Positions 37,486-48,101 of a DNA stretch of 64,000 nucleotides are shown here, piece by piece (position 1 is the first letter of the stretch; each line of letters starts with the position of its first letter). Under the pieces are notes generated by a model, which saw only the letters and a list, made by a program, of their open reading frames with translations, had not been told where the DNA came from and searched no databases. The position numbers were made by a program, and so were the translations under genes. Origin of the DNA: Enterobacter hormaechei subsp. hoffmannii (GTDB taxonomy: Bacteria > Pseudomonadota > Gammaproteobacteria > Enterobacterales > Enterobacteriaceae); NCBI RefSeq assembly GCF_001729745.1, contig NZ_CP017186.1, positions 3,658,001 to 3,722,000 on the forward strand, in the 5' to 3' direction.

Positions 37486-40359
37486 TTACTGGTATTCGCT
37501 CATCGGTACGCAGGAGCAGAACAGGTTACGGTCGCCGTAAACATCATCAAGACGTTTCACGGTTGGCCAATATTTGTTTGCCACACCTGCCGGGAAGACA
37601 GCCAGCTCGCGGGTATAACCGTGGTTCCACTCTGCCACCAGTTCGTTCTGGGTATGCGGGGCGTTGACCAGCGGGTTATCTTCCAGCGTCCATTCCCCGC
37701 CTTTCACGCGGTCGATTTCGCTGCGGATCGCCAGCATCGCGTCGATAAAGCGATCCAGCTCCACCTTGCTTTCAGACTCGGTCGGCTCAACCATCAGCGT
37801 TCCTGCAACCGGGAAGGACATGGTTGGCGCGTGGAAGCCATAGTCGATCAGGCGCTTGGCAATATCCAGCTCGCTGATGCCCGTCTCTTCTTTCAGAGGA
37901 CGAATATCGAGGATGCATTCGTGCGCCACGCGACCATCGCGGCCGGTGTAGAGCACCGGATAGGCGTCTTTCAGACGTGTTGCGATGTAGTTGGCGTTGA
38001 GGATCGCCACCTGGCTGGCCTGCTTGAGCCCTTCCGCGCCCATCATGCGGATGTACATCCAGCTGATTGGCAGGATAGAGGCGCTGCCGAACGGTGCCGC
38101 GGAGACCGCGCCCTGACGGGTCAGCATGCCTTCAATCTGCACCACGCTATGGCCTGGCACAAACGGTGCCAGGTGCGCTTTGACGCCGATTGGGCCCATG
38201 CCCGGGCCGCCGCCGCCGTGCGGAATGCAGAACGTTTTATGCAGGTTGAGGTGCGACACGTCCGCGCCAATAAAGCCCGGAGAGGTAATGCCCACCTGGG
38301 CGTTCATGTTCGCACCGTCGAGGTAAACCTGGCCGCCGAACTGATGCACCACTTCACATACTTCACGGATCGTTTCTTCGTACACGCCGTGGGTGGACGG
38401 GTAGGTCACCATGATGCAGGAGAGTTTGTCGCCTGCCTGCTCGGCTTTCGCGCGCAGGTCGGCCAGATCGATGTTGCCGTTTTTGTCGCACGCCACAACC
38501 ACCACTTCCATTCCTGCCATCTGGGCAGAAGCCGGGTTGGTACCGTGGGCAGAGCTTGGGATCAGACAGATATCGCGGTGGCCTTCGTTGCGGCTTTCGT
38601 GATAGTGACGGATCGCCAGCAGACCGGCGTATTCACCCTGCGCACCGGAGTTCGGCTGCATGCAGAGCGCGTCGTACCCGGTCAGCTTCACCAGCCAGTC
38701 GGAGAGCTGGTTGATCATCATGTGATAACCTTCCGCCTGCTCAGCCGGGCAGAACGGGTGCAGCTCGGAGAATTCAGGCCAGGTGATTGGGATCATCTCA
38801 GCCGCGGCGTTCAGCTTCATGGTGCAGGAGCCCAGCGGGATCATCGCCTGGTTCAGCGCCAGATCTTTACGTTCCAGAGAGTGCATGTAACGCATCATCT
38901 CGGTTTCGCTGTGATAGCGGTTGAACACCGGGTGAGTCAGGATCGCGTCGTCGCGCAGCATGCTTTCCTGAATGGAGCGGCTGTCGAGCGCAACCTCTTT
39001 GTCGAGCGTATCAACGTCCAGACCCTGTGCGTCACCCAGCAATACGTTGAACAGGGTCAGGATATCGTCACGGGTGGTGCTTTCGTCCAGCGTAATACCG
39101 ACCGCATTGTGAATGTCGCTGCGCAGGTTGATTTGTGCTGCCTCGGCGCGCGCCAGCACGGCCGCTTTGTCTGCCACCTCGACGCACAGGGTGTCGAAGT
39201 AGTGCTCATGACGCAGCCTGAGACCTTTCTGTTGCAGACCGCAGGCCAGGATATCGGCCAGACGGTGGATGCGGCTGGCAATGCGTTTCAGGCCAGCCGG
39301 ACCGTGGAACACCGCGTATAAGCTGGCAATGTTAGCCAGCAGCACCTGCGAGGTACAGATGTTGGAGTTCGCTTTCTCGCGGCGGATATGCTGCTCGCGG
39401 GTCTGCATCGCCATGCGCAGCGCGGTGTTACCGGCGGCATCTTTCGATACGCCGATAATACGGCCTGGCATGGAACGTTTAAATTCATCTTTCGCGCCAA
39501 AGAACGCCGCGTGCGGGCCGCCGTAGCCCATCGGCACGCCGAAGCGTTGCGCTGAGCCGAAGACAATATCCGCGCCCTGTTTACCTGGCGCCGTCAGCAG
39601 CACCAGCGCCATAAAATCAGCGGCGACGCTAACAATAACCTTACGCGATTTGAGCTCGGCGATCAGCGCGCTGTAATCATGCACTTCCCCGGTGGTGCCC
39701 ACCTGCTGTAACAGCACGCCGAAGACGTCCTGGTGATCCAGCACTTTGTCAGCGTCGTCGACAATCACCTCAAAGCCGAAGGTTTCCGCACGGGTGCGCA
39801 CCACGTCCAGCGTCTGGGGATGCACGTCCGCCGCGACGAAAAAGCGGTTGGCGTTTTTCAGCTTGCTCACGCGCTTCGCCATCGCCATCGCTTCAGCGGC
39901 GGCAGTGGCTTCATCCAGCAGAGAGGCAGAGGCGATATCCATACCGGTCAGATCCAGCGTCACCTGCTGGAAGTTCAGCAGCGCTTCCAGACGGCCCTGG
40001 GAGACTTCTGGCTGATACGGGGTGTAAGCGGTGTACCAGCCCGGGTTTTCCAGCATGTTACGCAGGATCACCGGCGGTAACTGCACGTTGGTGTAGCCCA
40101 TGCCGATGTAAGACTTATAGCGCTTGTTAAGGCCGGCGATGGCCTTCAGCTCCGCCAGCGCGGCGAACTCCGTCGTGGACTCGCCTACCTGCGGCGGTGT
40201 GGCAAGCTGGATGTCTTTTGGCACGATCTGGCCGATCAGTGCGTTTAATGAATCCGCGCCAACTGTCTTCAGCATCTCCTGCTGTTGCTGAGCATCCGGC
40301 CCAATGTGACGTTCAATGAAGGCGCCACGGTTTTCAAGCTGGCTTAAAGTCTGTGTCAT
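37486..40359 (-). CDS. gcvP: Glycine dehydrogenase (decarboxylating), P-protein
   Basis: PLP-dependent glycine decarboxylase of the glycine cleavage system; passes the aminomethyl group to lipoyl-GcvH. Seen: 957 aa, as in E. coli; PLP lysine in [12 protein letters not shown] followed by the Gly-rich G-G-G-G-P-G-M-G loop; two homologous halves. It is last in the gcvTHP operon; a 127-nt gap with two REPs separates it from gcvH. A 626-codon frame on the opposite strand is a shadow. Confidence 0.98.
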   Translation of the reverse strand: MTQTLSQLENRGAFIERHIGPDAQQQQEMLKTVGADSLNALIGQIVPKDIQLATPPQVGESTTEFAALAELKAIAGLNKRYKSYIGMGYTNVQLPPVILRNMLENPGWYTAYTPYQPEVSQGRLEALLNFQQVTLDLTGMDIASASLLDEATAAAEAMAMAKRVSKLKNANRFFVAADVHPQTLDVVRTRAETFGFEVIVDDADKVLDHQDVFGVLLQQVGTTGEVHDYSALIAELKSRKVIVSVAADFMALVLLTAPGKQGADIVFGSAQRFGVPMGYGGPHAAFFGAKDEFKRSMPGRIIGVSKDAAGNTALRMAMQTREQHIRREKANSNICTSQVLLANIASLYAVFHGPAGLKRIASRIHRLADILACGLQQKGLRLRHEHYFDTLCVEVADKAAVLARAEAAQINLRSDIHNAVGITLDESTTRDDILTLFNVLLGDAQGLDVDTLDKEVALDSRSIQESMLRDDAILTHPVFNRYHSETEMMRYMHSLERKDLALNQAMIPLGSCTMKLNAAAEMIPITWPEFSELHPFCPAEQAEGYHMMINQLSDWLVKLTGYDALCMQPNSGAQGEYAGLLAIRHYHESRNEGHRDICLIPSSAHGTNPASAQMAGMEVVVVACDKNGNIDLADLRAKAEQAGDKLSCIMVTYPSTHGVYEETIREVCEVVHQFGGQVYLDGANMNAQVGITSPGFIGADVSHLNLHKTFCIPHGGGGPGMGPIGVKAHLAPFVPGHSVVQIEGMLTRQGAVSAAPFGSASILPISWMYIRMMGAEGLKQASQVAILNANYIATRLKDAYPVLYTGRDGRVAHECILDIRPLKEETGISELDIAKRLIDYGFHAPTMSFPVAGTLMVEPTESESKVELDRFIDAMLAIRSEIDRVKGGEWTLEDNPLVNAPHTQNELVAEWNHGYTRELAVFPAGVANKYWPTVKRLDDVYGDRNLFCSCVPMSEYQ

Positions 40360-40410
40360 GAGCGATGGTTCCTGAAACGTGCAGTGAATCGTAATTATCT
40401 GTAACGCTGT

Positions 40411-40481
40411 TGCCCGGTGGCGCTAACGCTTACCGGGCCTACGTAGATCTGTAGGCCGGATAAGCGCAGCGCCATCCGGCA
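40411..40481. repeat. BIME: two opposed REP elements between gcvH and gcvP
   Basis: REP 1 at 40411-40442 (TGCCCGGTGGCGC... TACCGGGCCTAC) and REP 2 at 40451-40481 (GTAGGCCGGATAAGCGC... CCATCCGGCA) in opposite orientation. An intra-operon position suggests a role in differential mRNA stability of gcvH and gcvP. Confidence 0.85.
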
Positions 40482-40486
40482 CAACG

Positions 40487-40876
40487 TTATTCGTCTTCCA
40501 GTAGTGCTTCGTACGCGGTCGCATCCAGCAGCGCGGCAACCTGCGCTTCGTCGCTGGCTTTGATCTTAAAGATCCAGCCGCTTTCATAAGGCTCGCTGTT
40601 CACCAGCTCCGGGGAGTCGCTCAGCGCGTCGTTCACGGCAACAATTTCACCGCTCACCGGAGCGTAGATGTCAGAGGCCGCTTTAACGGATTCCGCCACC
40701 GCACAGTCGTCGCCTGCGCTCACGGTTGCGCCCACTTCCGGCAGGTCAACAAACACCATGTCGCCCAGCAGTTCCTGCGCGTGCTCGGTGATCCCAACGG
40801 TGTAAGTGCCGTCCGCCTCTTTGCGCAGCCACTCGTGTTCTTTGCTGTATTTCAGTTCTGCTGGCACATTGCTCAT
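40487..40876 (-). CDS. gcvH: Glycine cleavage system H protein
   Basis: Lipoylated carrier that shuttles the aminomethyl group between GcvP, GcvT and Lpd. Seen: 129 aa; lipoyl attachment Lys65 in [10 protein letters not shown]; conserved barrel-sandwich core. AGGAGAACTTCA precedes the ATG. 23 nt after gcvT. Confidence 0.98.
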   Translation of the reverse strand: MSNVPAELKYSKEHEWLRKEADGTYTVGITEHAQELLGDMVFVDLPEVGATVSAGDDCAVAESVKAASDIYAPVSGEIVAVNDALSDSPELVNSEPYESGWIFKIKASDEAQVAALLDATAYEALLEDE

Positions 40877-40899
40877 TGAAGTTCTCCTGATAAAAATAG

Positions 40900-41994
40900 T
40901 TAGGCGACCGGCTTACCGGCGCGAACAAAAATCGGTTTGGTCACGTTGACCGGCATTTCGCGGTTGCGGATCTGCACCACCGCCGTTTCGCCAATCCCCG
41001 CTGGCACGCGTGCCAGTGCAATACTGTAGCCGAGCGTCGGGGAGAACGTTCCGCTGGTGATCACGCCTTCGCGATGATTGCCATCGGCATCGGTGAAGCG
41101 CACCGGCAGCTCGCCGCGCAGAACGCCTTTTTCTTTCATCACCAGGCCAACCAGCTGTTCAGTGCCCTTCTCGCGCTGCATCTCCAGCGCTTCACGGCCA
41201 ATAAAATCACGGTCAGCCGGTTCCCACGCGATGGTCCAGCCCATGTTGGCCGCCAGCGGTGAGACGCCTTCGTCCATCTCCTGACCGTAGAGGTTCATCC
41301 CCGCTTCCAGACGCAGCGTATCGCGCGCGCCCAGGCCCGCAGGCTTCACACCCGCCTCCACCAGCGCACGCCAGAAATCGGCGGCCTTTTCGTTTGGCAT
41401 TGCAATTTCGTAGCCCGCTTCACCGGTGTAGCCGGTGGTGGCGATAAACAGATCCCCCGCCTGCACGCCGAAGAACGGCTTCATGCCTTCGGTTGCTTTG
41501 CGCTGCTCGTCGCTGAACAGAGACGCGGATTTCGCCTGGGCGTTTGGCCCCTGCACCGCAATCAGCGACAGATCGTCACGAACGGTGATGTCGATGGCGT
41601 AAGGTTCAGCGTGTTGGGAAATCCAGGAGAGGTCTTTTTCGCGGGTGGCGGAGTTTACAACGAGGCGGAAGAAATCTTCGGTGAAGTAGTAGACGATAAG
41701 GTCGTCAATCACGCCGCCAGAGGCATTGAGCATGCCGGTATAGAGCGCTTTGCCCGGCGTTTTTAGTTTGGCGACGTCGTTTGCCAGCAGATAACGCAAA
41801 AACTCCCGGGTGCGGCTTCCGCGCAGGTCGACAATCGTCATATGAGACACGTCGAACATACCGGCATCGGTGCGCACCGCGTGGTGCTCATCAATCTGCG
41901 AGCCGTAGTGCAGCGGCATCATCCAGCCGTGGAAGTCCACCATGCGGGCGCCGCATAACACGTGCTGTTCGTACAAAGGAGTCTGTTGAGCCAT
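40900..41994 (-). CDS. gcvT: Aminomethyltransferase, glycine cleavage T-protein
   Basis: Transfers the methylene unit from GcvH to tetrahydrofolate and releases ammonia. Seen: 364 aa; [23 protein letters not shown] and the C-terminal barrel. GAGGAAAAG precedes the ATG. First gene of gcvTHP; a PurR box is about 60-75 nt upstream. Related in fold to YgfZ. Confidence 0.98.
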   Translation of the reverse strand: MAQQTPLYEQHVLCGARMVDFHGWMMPLHYGSQIDEHHAVRTDAGMFDVSHMTIVDLRGSRTREFLRYLLANDVAKLKTPGKALYTGMLNASGGVIDDLIVYYFTEDFFRLVVNSATREKDLSWISQHAEPYAIDITVRDDLSLIAVQGPNAQAKSASLFSDEQRKATEGMKPFFGVQAGDLFIATTGYTGEAGYEIAMPNEKAADFWRALVEAGVKPAGLGARDTLRLEAGMNLYGQEMDEGVSPLAANMGWTIAWEPADRDFIGREALEMQREKGTEQLVGLVMKEKGVLRGELPVRFTDADGNHREGVITSGTFSPTLGYSIALARVPAGIGETAVVQIRNREMPVNVTKPIFVRAGKPVA

Positions 41995-42053
41995 CTTTTC
42001 CTCGTTGAAAAATTCACCGTGAAACCCGGTGTCGACCTCGCGATCGAGGGCCG

Positions 42054-42069
42054 ACGCAAACGTTCTCTT
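42054..42069 (-). promoter_or_regulatory. PurR operator upstream of gcvT
   Basis: ACGCAAACGTTCTCTT matches the PurR consensus (ACGCAAACGTTTTCNT type) with the central CAAACGTT core intact. PurR control of gcvTHP is established in E. coli. The rest of the 397-bp gap (41995-42391) is AT-rich, consistent with GcvA/Lrp binding; I saw no glycine riboswitch. Confidence 0.75.
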
Positions 42070-42391
42070 TTACCTGAACTTACCACCGAAACCGGCGGTT
42101 AACCATAAGGTAAAACGGGTCATCACATTAGCTTATGACCAAAAATCGCTGAAAAGCCTACAGAGTTATTCACTGGTAAAATGCGATTAAACCCGCATAA
42201 AATTAACATCGAGCTAACAGGATTTAGCAGATGGTGATATTTCGTGCGGAAAAACGGGCCGAATTTCCGTAACATAAAAAGAGTAAGATTAGATTTTCTA
42301 ATGCGAAAAATGACGTGAAATTAGATTATTTCAAACGAGGAGATTTCCCCGGCGCGAAGGCCGGGAAAATAAAGTGTGACGGGGATCGAGA

Positions 42392-43594
42392 TTAACGTAA
42401 CCAGTCGGGAAGATCGTTAAGGCCCATTGCCTGACGAAGAAGCTGCGGTTTGACGCCGGGAAGGGTGTCGGCCAGTTTGAGGCCGATATCGCGCAGCAGT
42501 TTTTTCGCCGGGTTCGCTCCGGCAAATAGCTCGCGGAAGCCCTGCATACCCGCCAGCATCATCGCCGCACTGTGTTTGCGGCTGCGCTCGTAGCGACGCA
42601 GATACAGATGCTGACCAATATCTTTGCCTTCACGATGCAGACGACGCAGCTCTTCAACCAGCTCGGCCGCGTCCATAAAGCCGAGGTTCACCCCCTGCCC
42701 GGCCAGCGGATGAATCGTATGCGCCGCATCCCCCACCAACGCCAGACGGTGCGCCGCAAACTGACGCGCGTAGCGACCGGTTAACGGAAACGCCTGGCGT
42801 TCGCTTTCAAGCGTGCACAGGCCCAGACGGTTATCAAACGCCACGCATAGCGCCTGATTAAAGGCGTCCGGCGTCGCCTCCTGCATCTGCTGCGCTTTCT
42901 CCGGCTCTAAAGACCAGACGATGGAGCAGAGATGCGGATCGGCAAGCGGCAGGAAGGCCAGAATGCCATCATTGTGGAAAATCTGGCGCGCCACGCCGCC
43001 ATGCGGCTCTTCGGTGCGGATTGTGGCAACCAGGGCGTGATGACGGTAATCCCAGAAGGTCAGCGGAATATCCGCTTTGTTACGCAGCCAGGAATTGGCG
43101 CCGTCGGCACCCACTACCAGCCGCGCGGTCAGCATGTCGCCGCTTTCAAGAGTGATAAACGCGTCGTTTTCGCCCCACGCCACCTGCTGAAGTTTCGCCG
43201 GTGCGATCAGCGTGACGTCGCTGCACTGCTGCGCTTTTTGCCACAGCGCGTGGTGGATCACCGCGTTTTCAACGATGTGCCCAAGGTGGCTGTAGCCCAT
43301 GCTTTCATCGTCAAACGCGATATGGCCGAAGCTGTCTTTATCCCACACTTCCATGCCATGGTAACAGCTGGCACGCAGCGCCACGATTTCAGACCAGACG
43401 CCAAGGTGCGTCAGTAGCTTTTCGCTGGCGGCATTGATCGCCGAGACGCGCAGCTCCGGCGGTGCATCCTGCGCCACAGGCTGCGGCGCGTTTTGCTCAA
43501 GCACCGCCACGCGCAGGCCGCTGCCCTGTAAACCACAGGCCAGCGCCAGTCCTACCATTCCGCCGCCGACAATGGCGACATCAACATTTTGCAC
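42392..43594 (-). CDS. ubiI: 2-octaprenylphenol C5-hydroxylase UbiI (VisC)
   Basis: Flavin monooxygenase in aerobic ubiquinone synthesis. Seen: 400 aa; FAD dinucleotide motif G-G-G-M-V-G (10-15), D-G-A-N-S-W (about 162-167), and G-D-A-A-H-T-I-H-P-L-A-G-Q-G. Paralogue of the adjacent UbiH; 12 nt gap. Part of the ygfB-pepP-ubiH-ubiI operon. Confidence 0.96.
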   Translation of the reverse strand: MQNVDVAIVGGGMVGLALACGLQGSGLRVAVLEQNAPQPVAQDAPPELRVSAINAASEKLLTHLGVWSEIVALRASCYHGMEVWDKDSFGHIAFDDESMGYSHLGHIVENAVIHHALWQKAQQCSDVTLIAPAKLQQVAWGENDAFITLESGDMLTARLVVGADGANSWLRNKADIPLTFWDYRHHALVATIRTEEPHGGVARQIFHNDGILAFLPLADPHLCSIVWSLEPEKAQQMQEATPDAFNQALCVAFDNRLGLCTLESERQAFPLTGRYARQFAAHRLALVGDAAHTIHPLAGQGVNLGFMDAAELVEELRRLHREGKDIGQHLYLRRYERSRKHSAAMMLAGMQGFRELFAGANPAKKLLRDIGLKLADTLPGVKPQLLRQAMGLNDLPDWLR

Positions 43595-43606
43595 GGTGAT
43601 TACTCC

Positions 43607-44785
43607 TTAACGCGCGACCCAACCCAGGGTCCGCTGCGCCAGCACGTCACGTGCCGGAATGAACAGTTCCATCGCCATCAGCCCAAGGTTGCGACCCGCA
43701 ACCAGCGGTGCCCAGCGATTGGCAAACAGGTGGACTAAACCGTCGGTAACGCCAATGGTCGCCGCTTTGTCCGCCTGACGTCGTTTCTGGTAATGGCTAA
43801 GCACTGAGTATGCGCCACAATCCTGTTGTTCGCTCCACGTCTGCGCCAGTAGCTCAGCCAGGCTCATCACGTCGCGCAGGCCAAGGTTAAAGCCTTGCCC
43901 GGCGATGGGGTGCAGCGTCTGCGCGGCGTTGCCGACCAGAGCGACGCGATGGGAGACAGTCTGCGATGCGGTCGTCAGCGCGAGCGGATAGGCCACGCGT
44001 TTTCCGGCCTGGGTGATACGCCCAAGCCGCCAGCCGAAGGCTTTTTGCAGCTCGGAACTAAAACGTTCGTCGGACCAGGAGAGAACCTCATCGGCCCGGT
44101 CCTGCGCATGGCACCACACCAGCGAGCAGCGCCCGTTCGACATCGGCAGCATGGCCAGCGGGCCGTGCTCAGTGAAGCGCTCAAATGCCCTGCCGTTATG
44201 CGCGCCAGCCGTAGAGACGTTAGCGATGACCGCCACCTGCCCATAGGGTTCAGAGCGCAATTCGACGCCGCACTGCGTGGCGATCGCGGAGCGTGAACCA
44301 TCCGCCGCCACCAGCAGTTCCCCCTCCAGCGTGGTGCCGTTGTCCAGCGTCACGCTGACGGCTTCGTCACGGCGGTTAAAGCTGGCGACGCGCGCCGGAC
44401 AGTGCAGCGTGACGCCAGGCGCGTCCTGTAACAGACGGAACAGCCGCAGCCCTACGTCATGCAGCTCGACAACCTGCCCCAGCGCCTCGATCCGGTAATC
44501 GTGGGCATCCAGCGTCACAAACCCGGCGTGCCCGCGATCGCTGACGTGAACGGTGCCGATCGCCGTTGCGCAATCCGCTATCGCCTGCCAGATCCCAATA
44601 CGCGCAAGCTGCTGACAGGTTCCCTGCGCCAGCGCGATAGCGCGGGCGTCGAAACCGGGATGATCGGTCGCCTGCGGCGCGACCGCCTCAACCAGATGCA
44701 CCGGAAGCTGGCCCTGGGTTAACTGCGAAATAGCCAACGCCAGAGTAGCGCCGGTCATGCCTCCGCCAACAATGATTACGCTCAT
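43607..44785 (-). CDS. ubiH: 2-octaprenyl-6-methoxyphenol hydroxylase UbiH
   Basis: Flavin monooxygenase for C1 hydroxylation of the ubiquinone ring. Seen: 392 aa; G-G-G-M-T-G (7-12), A-A-D-G-S-R-S-A, and G-N-A-A-Q-T-L-H-P-I-A-G-Q-G. The start overlaps the pepP stop (ATGA), so it is translationally coupled. Confidence 0.96.
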   Translation of the reverse strand: MSVIIVGGGMTGATLALAISQLTQGQLPVHLVEAVAPQATDHPGFDARAIALAQGTCQQLARIGIWQAIADCATAIGTVHVSDRGHAGFVTLDAHDYRIEALGQVVELHDVGLRLFRLLQDAPGVTLHCPARVASFNRRDEAVSVTLDNGTTLEGELLVAADGSRSAIATQCGVELRSEPYGQVAVIANVSTAGAHNGRAFERFTEHGPLAMLPMSNGRCSLVWCHAQDRADEVLSWSDERFSSELQKAFGWRLGRITQAGKRVAYPLALTTASQTVSHRVALVGNAAQTLHPIAGQGFNLGLRDVMSLAELLAQTWSEQQDCGAYSVLSHYQKRRQADKAATIGVTDGLVHLFANRWAPLVAGRNLGLMAMELFIPARDVLAQRTLGWVAR

Positions 44786-46101
44786 CCGCGTGCCGCCGCC
44801 ATCAGCGCCTCGATGTCGTCGGCTTTTTTCACCACGGTCGCGGTCAGGTTTTCGTTACCGGTTTCGGTGATGACGATGTCATCTTCAATACGAATGCCGA
44901 TCCCGCGGTACTGTTCCGGCACGTCGGCATCCGGCGCGATGTACAGCCCCGGCTCAACGGTCAGCACCATGCCAGGCTCCAGCACGCGCGAACGTTCCGG
45001 ACCGTATGCCCCCACGTCATGCACATCCAGCCCCAGCCAGTGGCTCAGGCCGTGCATAAAGTACGGGCGATGGGCGTTTTCGGTTATAAGGGTGTCCACA
45101 TCGCCTTTCAGAATACCAAGCTTCACCAGCCCGGTAATCATGATGCGCACCACCTCGCCCGTAACCTCCTGAATGGAGGTGCCAGGGCGGAACAGCGTCA
45201 GCGCGGTCTCCAGAGACTCAAGCACGATGTCATAGATTTCACGCTGCGCTGGGGTGAATTTACCGTTCACCGGGAAGGTACGGGTGATGTCGCCCACGTA
45301 ACCCTGATATTCACAGCCGGCGTCAATCAGCACCAGATCGCCGTCGCGCAGTTCACTTTCGTTTTCGGTGTAGTGCAGAATGCAGCCGTTTTCACCGCCG
45401 CCTACGATGGTGTTATAGGACGGGAAGCGCGCGCCGTGACGGTAAAATTCATGGTGAATTTCCCCTTCAAGCTGGTACTCGAACATACCGGGACGGCACT
45501 TTTCCATGGCGCGGGTATGCGCCAGGGCGCTGATTTCGCCCGCGCGGCGCATCACATTCAGCTCTTCTTCAGACTTAAACAGGCGCATCTCATGCACCAC
45601 CGGTCGCCAGTCTGTCAGGGTTGCGGGTGCAGACAAATTCTGACGTGAGCCTTTACGCAGCTTATCCAGCGCAGTGAAAACAATCTCATCCGCATACGCG
45701 TATTCACCCTGCGCGTGATAGAGCACGTCCAGGCCGTTGAGCAGTTGATAGAGCTGCTGGTTGATTTCGCTGTAGGCCAGCGCGCGGTCCACGCCCAGTT
45801 TTTCCGGCGCCGCCTCCTGCCCTAAGCGGCGACCAAACCAGATTTCCGCAGTCAGATCGCGAACGCGGTTGAAAATCACGCTGTGGTTGTGGGTGTCATT
45901 GCTTTTAATCAGCACCAGTACCGCTTCCGGCTCGTTAAACCCGGTGAAGTACCAGAAATCACTGCTCTGGCGATAGGGGTATTCGCTGTCGGCGCTGCGC
46001 GTCACTTCCGGCGCGGCGAAAATCAGGGCAGCGCTTCCCGGCTGCATTTTTGCCAGCAGCGCCTGACGACGGCGAGAATACTCTTGACTGGAGATAACCA
46101 T
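44782..46101 (-). CDS. pepP: Xaa-Pro aminopeptidase P
   Basis: Mn-dependent aminopeptidase that removes residues preceding proline. Seen: 439 aa from ATG 46101, preceded by a perfect AGGAGGGTG; creatinase-type N-domain; metal ligands in L-I-D-A-G, V-G-D-I-T-R-T-F, H-G-L-S-H-W-L-G-L, V-E-P-G-L-Y-I and R-I-E-D-D. The open frame extends to 46314 inside ygfB, but those residues are not family sequence. Confidence 0.97.
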   Translation of the reverse strand: MVISSQEYSRRRQALLAKMQPGSAALIFAAPEVTRSADSEYPYRQSSDFWYFTGFNEPEAVLVLIKSNDTHNHSVIFNRVRDLTAEIWFGRRLGQEAAPEKLGVDRALAYSEINQQLYQLLNGLDVLYHAQGEYAYADEIVFTALDKLRKGSRQNLSAPATLTDWRPVVHEMRLFKSEEELNVMRRAGEISALAHTRAMEKCRPGMFEYQLEGEIHHEFYRHGARFPSYNTIVGGGENGCILHYTENESELRDGDLVLIDAGCEYQGYVGDITRTFPVNGKFTPAQREIYDIVLESLETALTLFRPGTSIQEVTGEVVRIMITGLVKLGILKGDVDTLITENAHRPYFMHGLSHWLGLDVHDVGAYGPERSRVLEPGMVLTVEPGLYIAPDADVPEQYRGIGIRIEDDIVITETGNENLTATVVKKADDIEALMAAARG

Positions 46102-46126
46102 GACACCCTCCTGTGCGTTATTTTTC

Positions 46127-46705
46127 TTAGTGTAATGTTGGCTTGCGAACTTCCGGCGCGGTCGGCTGCGAGCGCGTAAAGTTGTCGTGGCACAGCAGAG
46201 ACGCCACGCGCACGTACTCGATGATCTCTTCGAGAGACATCTCCAGCTCTTCCTGGTCTTCGTCTTCATCGTAGCCGAGCTGGGCGATGTTACGCAGATC
46301 GTCGATCGCTTCACCCGCTTCGCCGGTCACTTTATCTAGTTTAGGCTGGGTTACGCCCAGGCCAAGCAGATAGTGGTTTACCCAACCCGCGAGCGCATCA
46401 GCGCGATCGAAGACGCTGACATCGTCGCCTTCAGGCAGATAAAGCTGAAAAAGAAAGCCATCGTCTTCCAGGGAATCGCTGGTTGCGGCGTGCATTTTAC
46501 GTAGCGCTTCCGCCAGTTCGTGGCCAAACGCCAGCCCTTCGTTGGTGAGGTCGTGGATCAGCGGCTGCCATGAGCTGTCGCTGTTTCCGCCGCACAGTAT
46601 GCCGCTGATCAGACCGTGCATTTCGGCAGGGGTTAGACCGACTCCCTGCTGGTTCAGTAACTGGTTTAAATCCTTGTAACCAGGCATTTCGTTCTGTATA
46701 GACAT
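46127..46705 (-). CDS. ygfB: UPF0149/YecA-family protein YgfB
   Basis: Seen: 192 aa from ATG 46705 ([17 protein letters not shown]), all-helical, with [14 protein letters not shown] and a strongly acidic E-D-E-D-Q-E-E-L-E segment. Biochemical function unclear; in Pseudomonas a homologue modulates beta-lactam resistance. Two more upstream codons are open but unsupported. First gene of the ygfB-pepP-ubiH-ubiI operon, divergent from zapA. Confidence 0.94.
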   Translation of the reverse strand: MSIQNEMPGYKDLNQLLNQQGVGLTPAEMHGLISGILCGGNSDSSWQPLIHDLTNEGLAFGHELAEALRKMHAATSDSLEDDGFLFQLYLPEGDDVSVFDRADALAGWVNHYLLGLGVTQPKLDKVTGEAGEAIDDLRNIAQLGYDEDEDQEELEMSLEEIIEYVRVASLLCHDNFTRSQPTAPEVRKPTLH

Positions 46706-46806
46706 ACGCATTCGTCATCAAAGGGAGGATATTCATGATATGCTACCACTTTGGACCCTGGTGATACCAGAAAAGGGCTTGTATCTTCACATCAGGGTAG
46801 CTATAG

Positions 46807-47202
<396 letters not shown>

Positions 47203-47212
47203 CACTTCTCAG

Positions 47213-47243
47213 TTGACTATGGTAGAGTAACTGTGAAGACAAA
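47213..47243 (+). promoter_or_regulatory. Promoter region of ssrS
   Basis: TTGACT at 47213-47218 followed by an A/T-containing stretch to 47243, as upstream of E. coli ssrS. The -10 hexamer is not clear enough to fix. Confidence 0.4.
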
Positions 47244-47427
47244 ATTTCTCTGAGATGTTTGCAAGCGGGCCAGTCCCCTGAGCCGATATTTCATACCACA
47301 AGAATGTGGCGCTCCATGGTTGGTGAGCATGCTCGGTCCGTCCGAGAAGCCTTAAAACTATGACGACACATTCACCTTGAACCAAGGGTTCAAGGGTTAC
47401 AGCCTGCGGCGGCATCTCGGAGATTCC
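47244..47427 (+). ncRNA. ssrS: 6S RNA
   Basis: 184-nt RNA that mimics an open promoter and sequesters sigma70 RNA polymerase. Seen: 5' ATTTCTCTGAGATG pairs with the 3' GGCATCTCGGAGATT; AGCCGATATTTC and the CATACCACAAGAATGTGG stem; the central bubble region CTCGGTCCGTCCGAG. It closely matches my memory of the E. coli sequence with a few changes (for example TTTGCAAGC and CTCCATGGTT). It is co-transcribed with fau downstream. Confidence 0.96.
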
Positions 47428-47451
47428 CTCTCTCTTCTTCTACCAACAACC

Positions 47452-48048
47452 ATGACTCAATTCCCTGAAGTTTCTGCTTCACGCCAGGATATCCGTCAGC
47501 TCATTCGCCAGCGTCGTCGTGCCTTAAGCGCCGAACAACAGGCACAGTTTGCCCAGCAGGCTGCCGCCCGTATGATGGCCTATCCGCCTGTGGTGATGGC
47601 AAACACCGTCGCCCTGTTTCTTTCGTTTGATGGTGAGCTGGATACCCAACCGCTTATCGACCAGCTCTGGCGCGCCGGGAAAAAAGTTTATCTGCCGGTG
47701 CTGCATCCCTTTAGCCGGGGCAATCTGCTGTTTCTGCACTACCATCCGCACAGCGAACTGGTGGTGAATCGTCTGAAAATCACCGAACCCAAACTCGACG
47801 TGCGCGATGTGCTGCCGCTATCTGAACTGGATGTGCTGATTACGCCGCTGGTGGCATTTGACGAGCAGGGACAGCGATTAGGTATGGGCGGTGGTTTTTA
47901 CGACAGAACGCTACACAACTGGCAGCAGTACGGGTTGCAGCCGGTGGGCTATGCGCATGATTGTCAGGGCGTGGAGGCATTACCCGTGGAGAAATGGGAT
48001 GTGCCGTTGCCGGCGGTGGTGACGCCCAGTAAAACCTGGACCTGGTAG
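47452..48048 (+). CDS. fau: 5-formyltetrahydrofolate cyclo-ligase Fau (YgfA)
   Basis: Converts 5-formyl-THF to 5,10-methenyl-THF using ATP, tying folate pools to the nearby glycine/serine genes. Seen: 198 aa from ATG 47452; R-Q-R-R-R near the start, F-L-S-F-D-G-E-L-D-T, and the signature R-L-G-M-G-G-G-F-Y-D-R-T. E. coli annotations often start about 16 codons later at a Met that is Leu here, so 47452 is the only plausible ATG outside the 6S RNA. No clear ribosome site. Confidence 0.93.
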   Translation: MTQFPEVSASRQDIRQLIRQRRRALSAEQQAQFAQQAAARMMAYPPVVMANTVALFLSFDGELDTQPLIDQLWRAGKKVYLPVLHPFSRGNLLFLHYHPHSELVVNRLKITEPKLDVRDVLPLSELDVLITPLVAFDEQGQRLGMGGGFYDRTLHNWQQYGLQPVGYAHDCQGVEALPVEKWDVPLPAVVTPSKTWTW

Positions 48049-48054
48049 AACAAA

Positions 48055-48086
48055 GCCGGGTGGCGGCTACGCCTTACCCGGCCTAC
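48055..48086. repeat. REP palindrome after fau
   Basis: GCCGGGTGGCGGC then TACGCCTTACCCGGCCTAC, opposite in orientation to the neighbouring tandem array. It may be the ancestral unit beside which the array expanded. Confidence 0.8.
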
Positions 48087-48101
48087 ATAAATCCTCGAAC
48101 A

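Noticed and set aside
37441..39321. 626-codon plus-strand frame opposite gcvP
   Set aside because: Antisense shadow of a highly conserved, GC-biased gene; His/Gln/Arg-rich composition typical of such shadows.
42347..42366. GC hairpin after ubiI as an intrinsic terminator
   Set aside because: The stem is only about 6 bp and is not followed by a T-tract in the ubiI direction.
41995..42391. Glycine riboswitch upstream of gcvT
   Set aside because: No tandem aptamer-like conserved motifs were seen; enterics normally use GcvA, PurR and Lrp here, and the PurR box is present.
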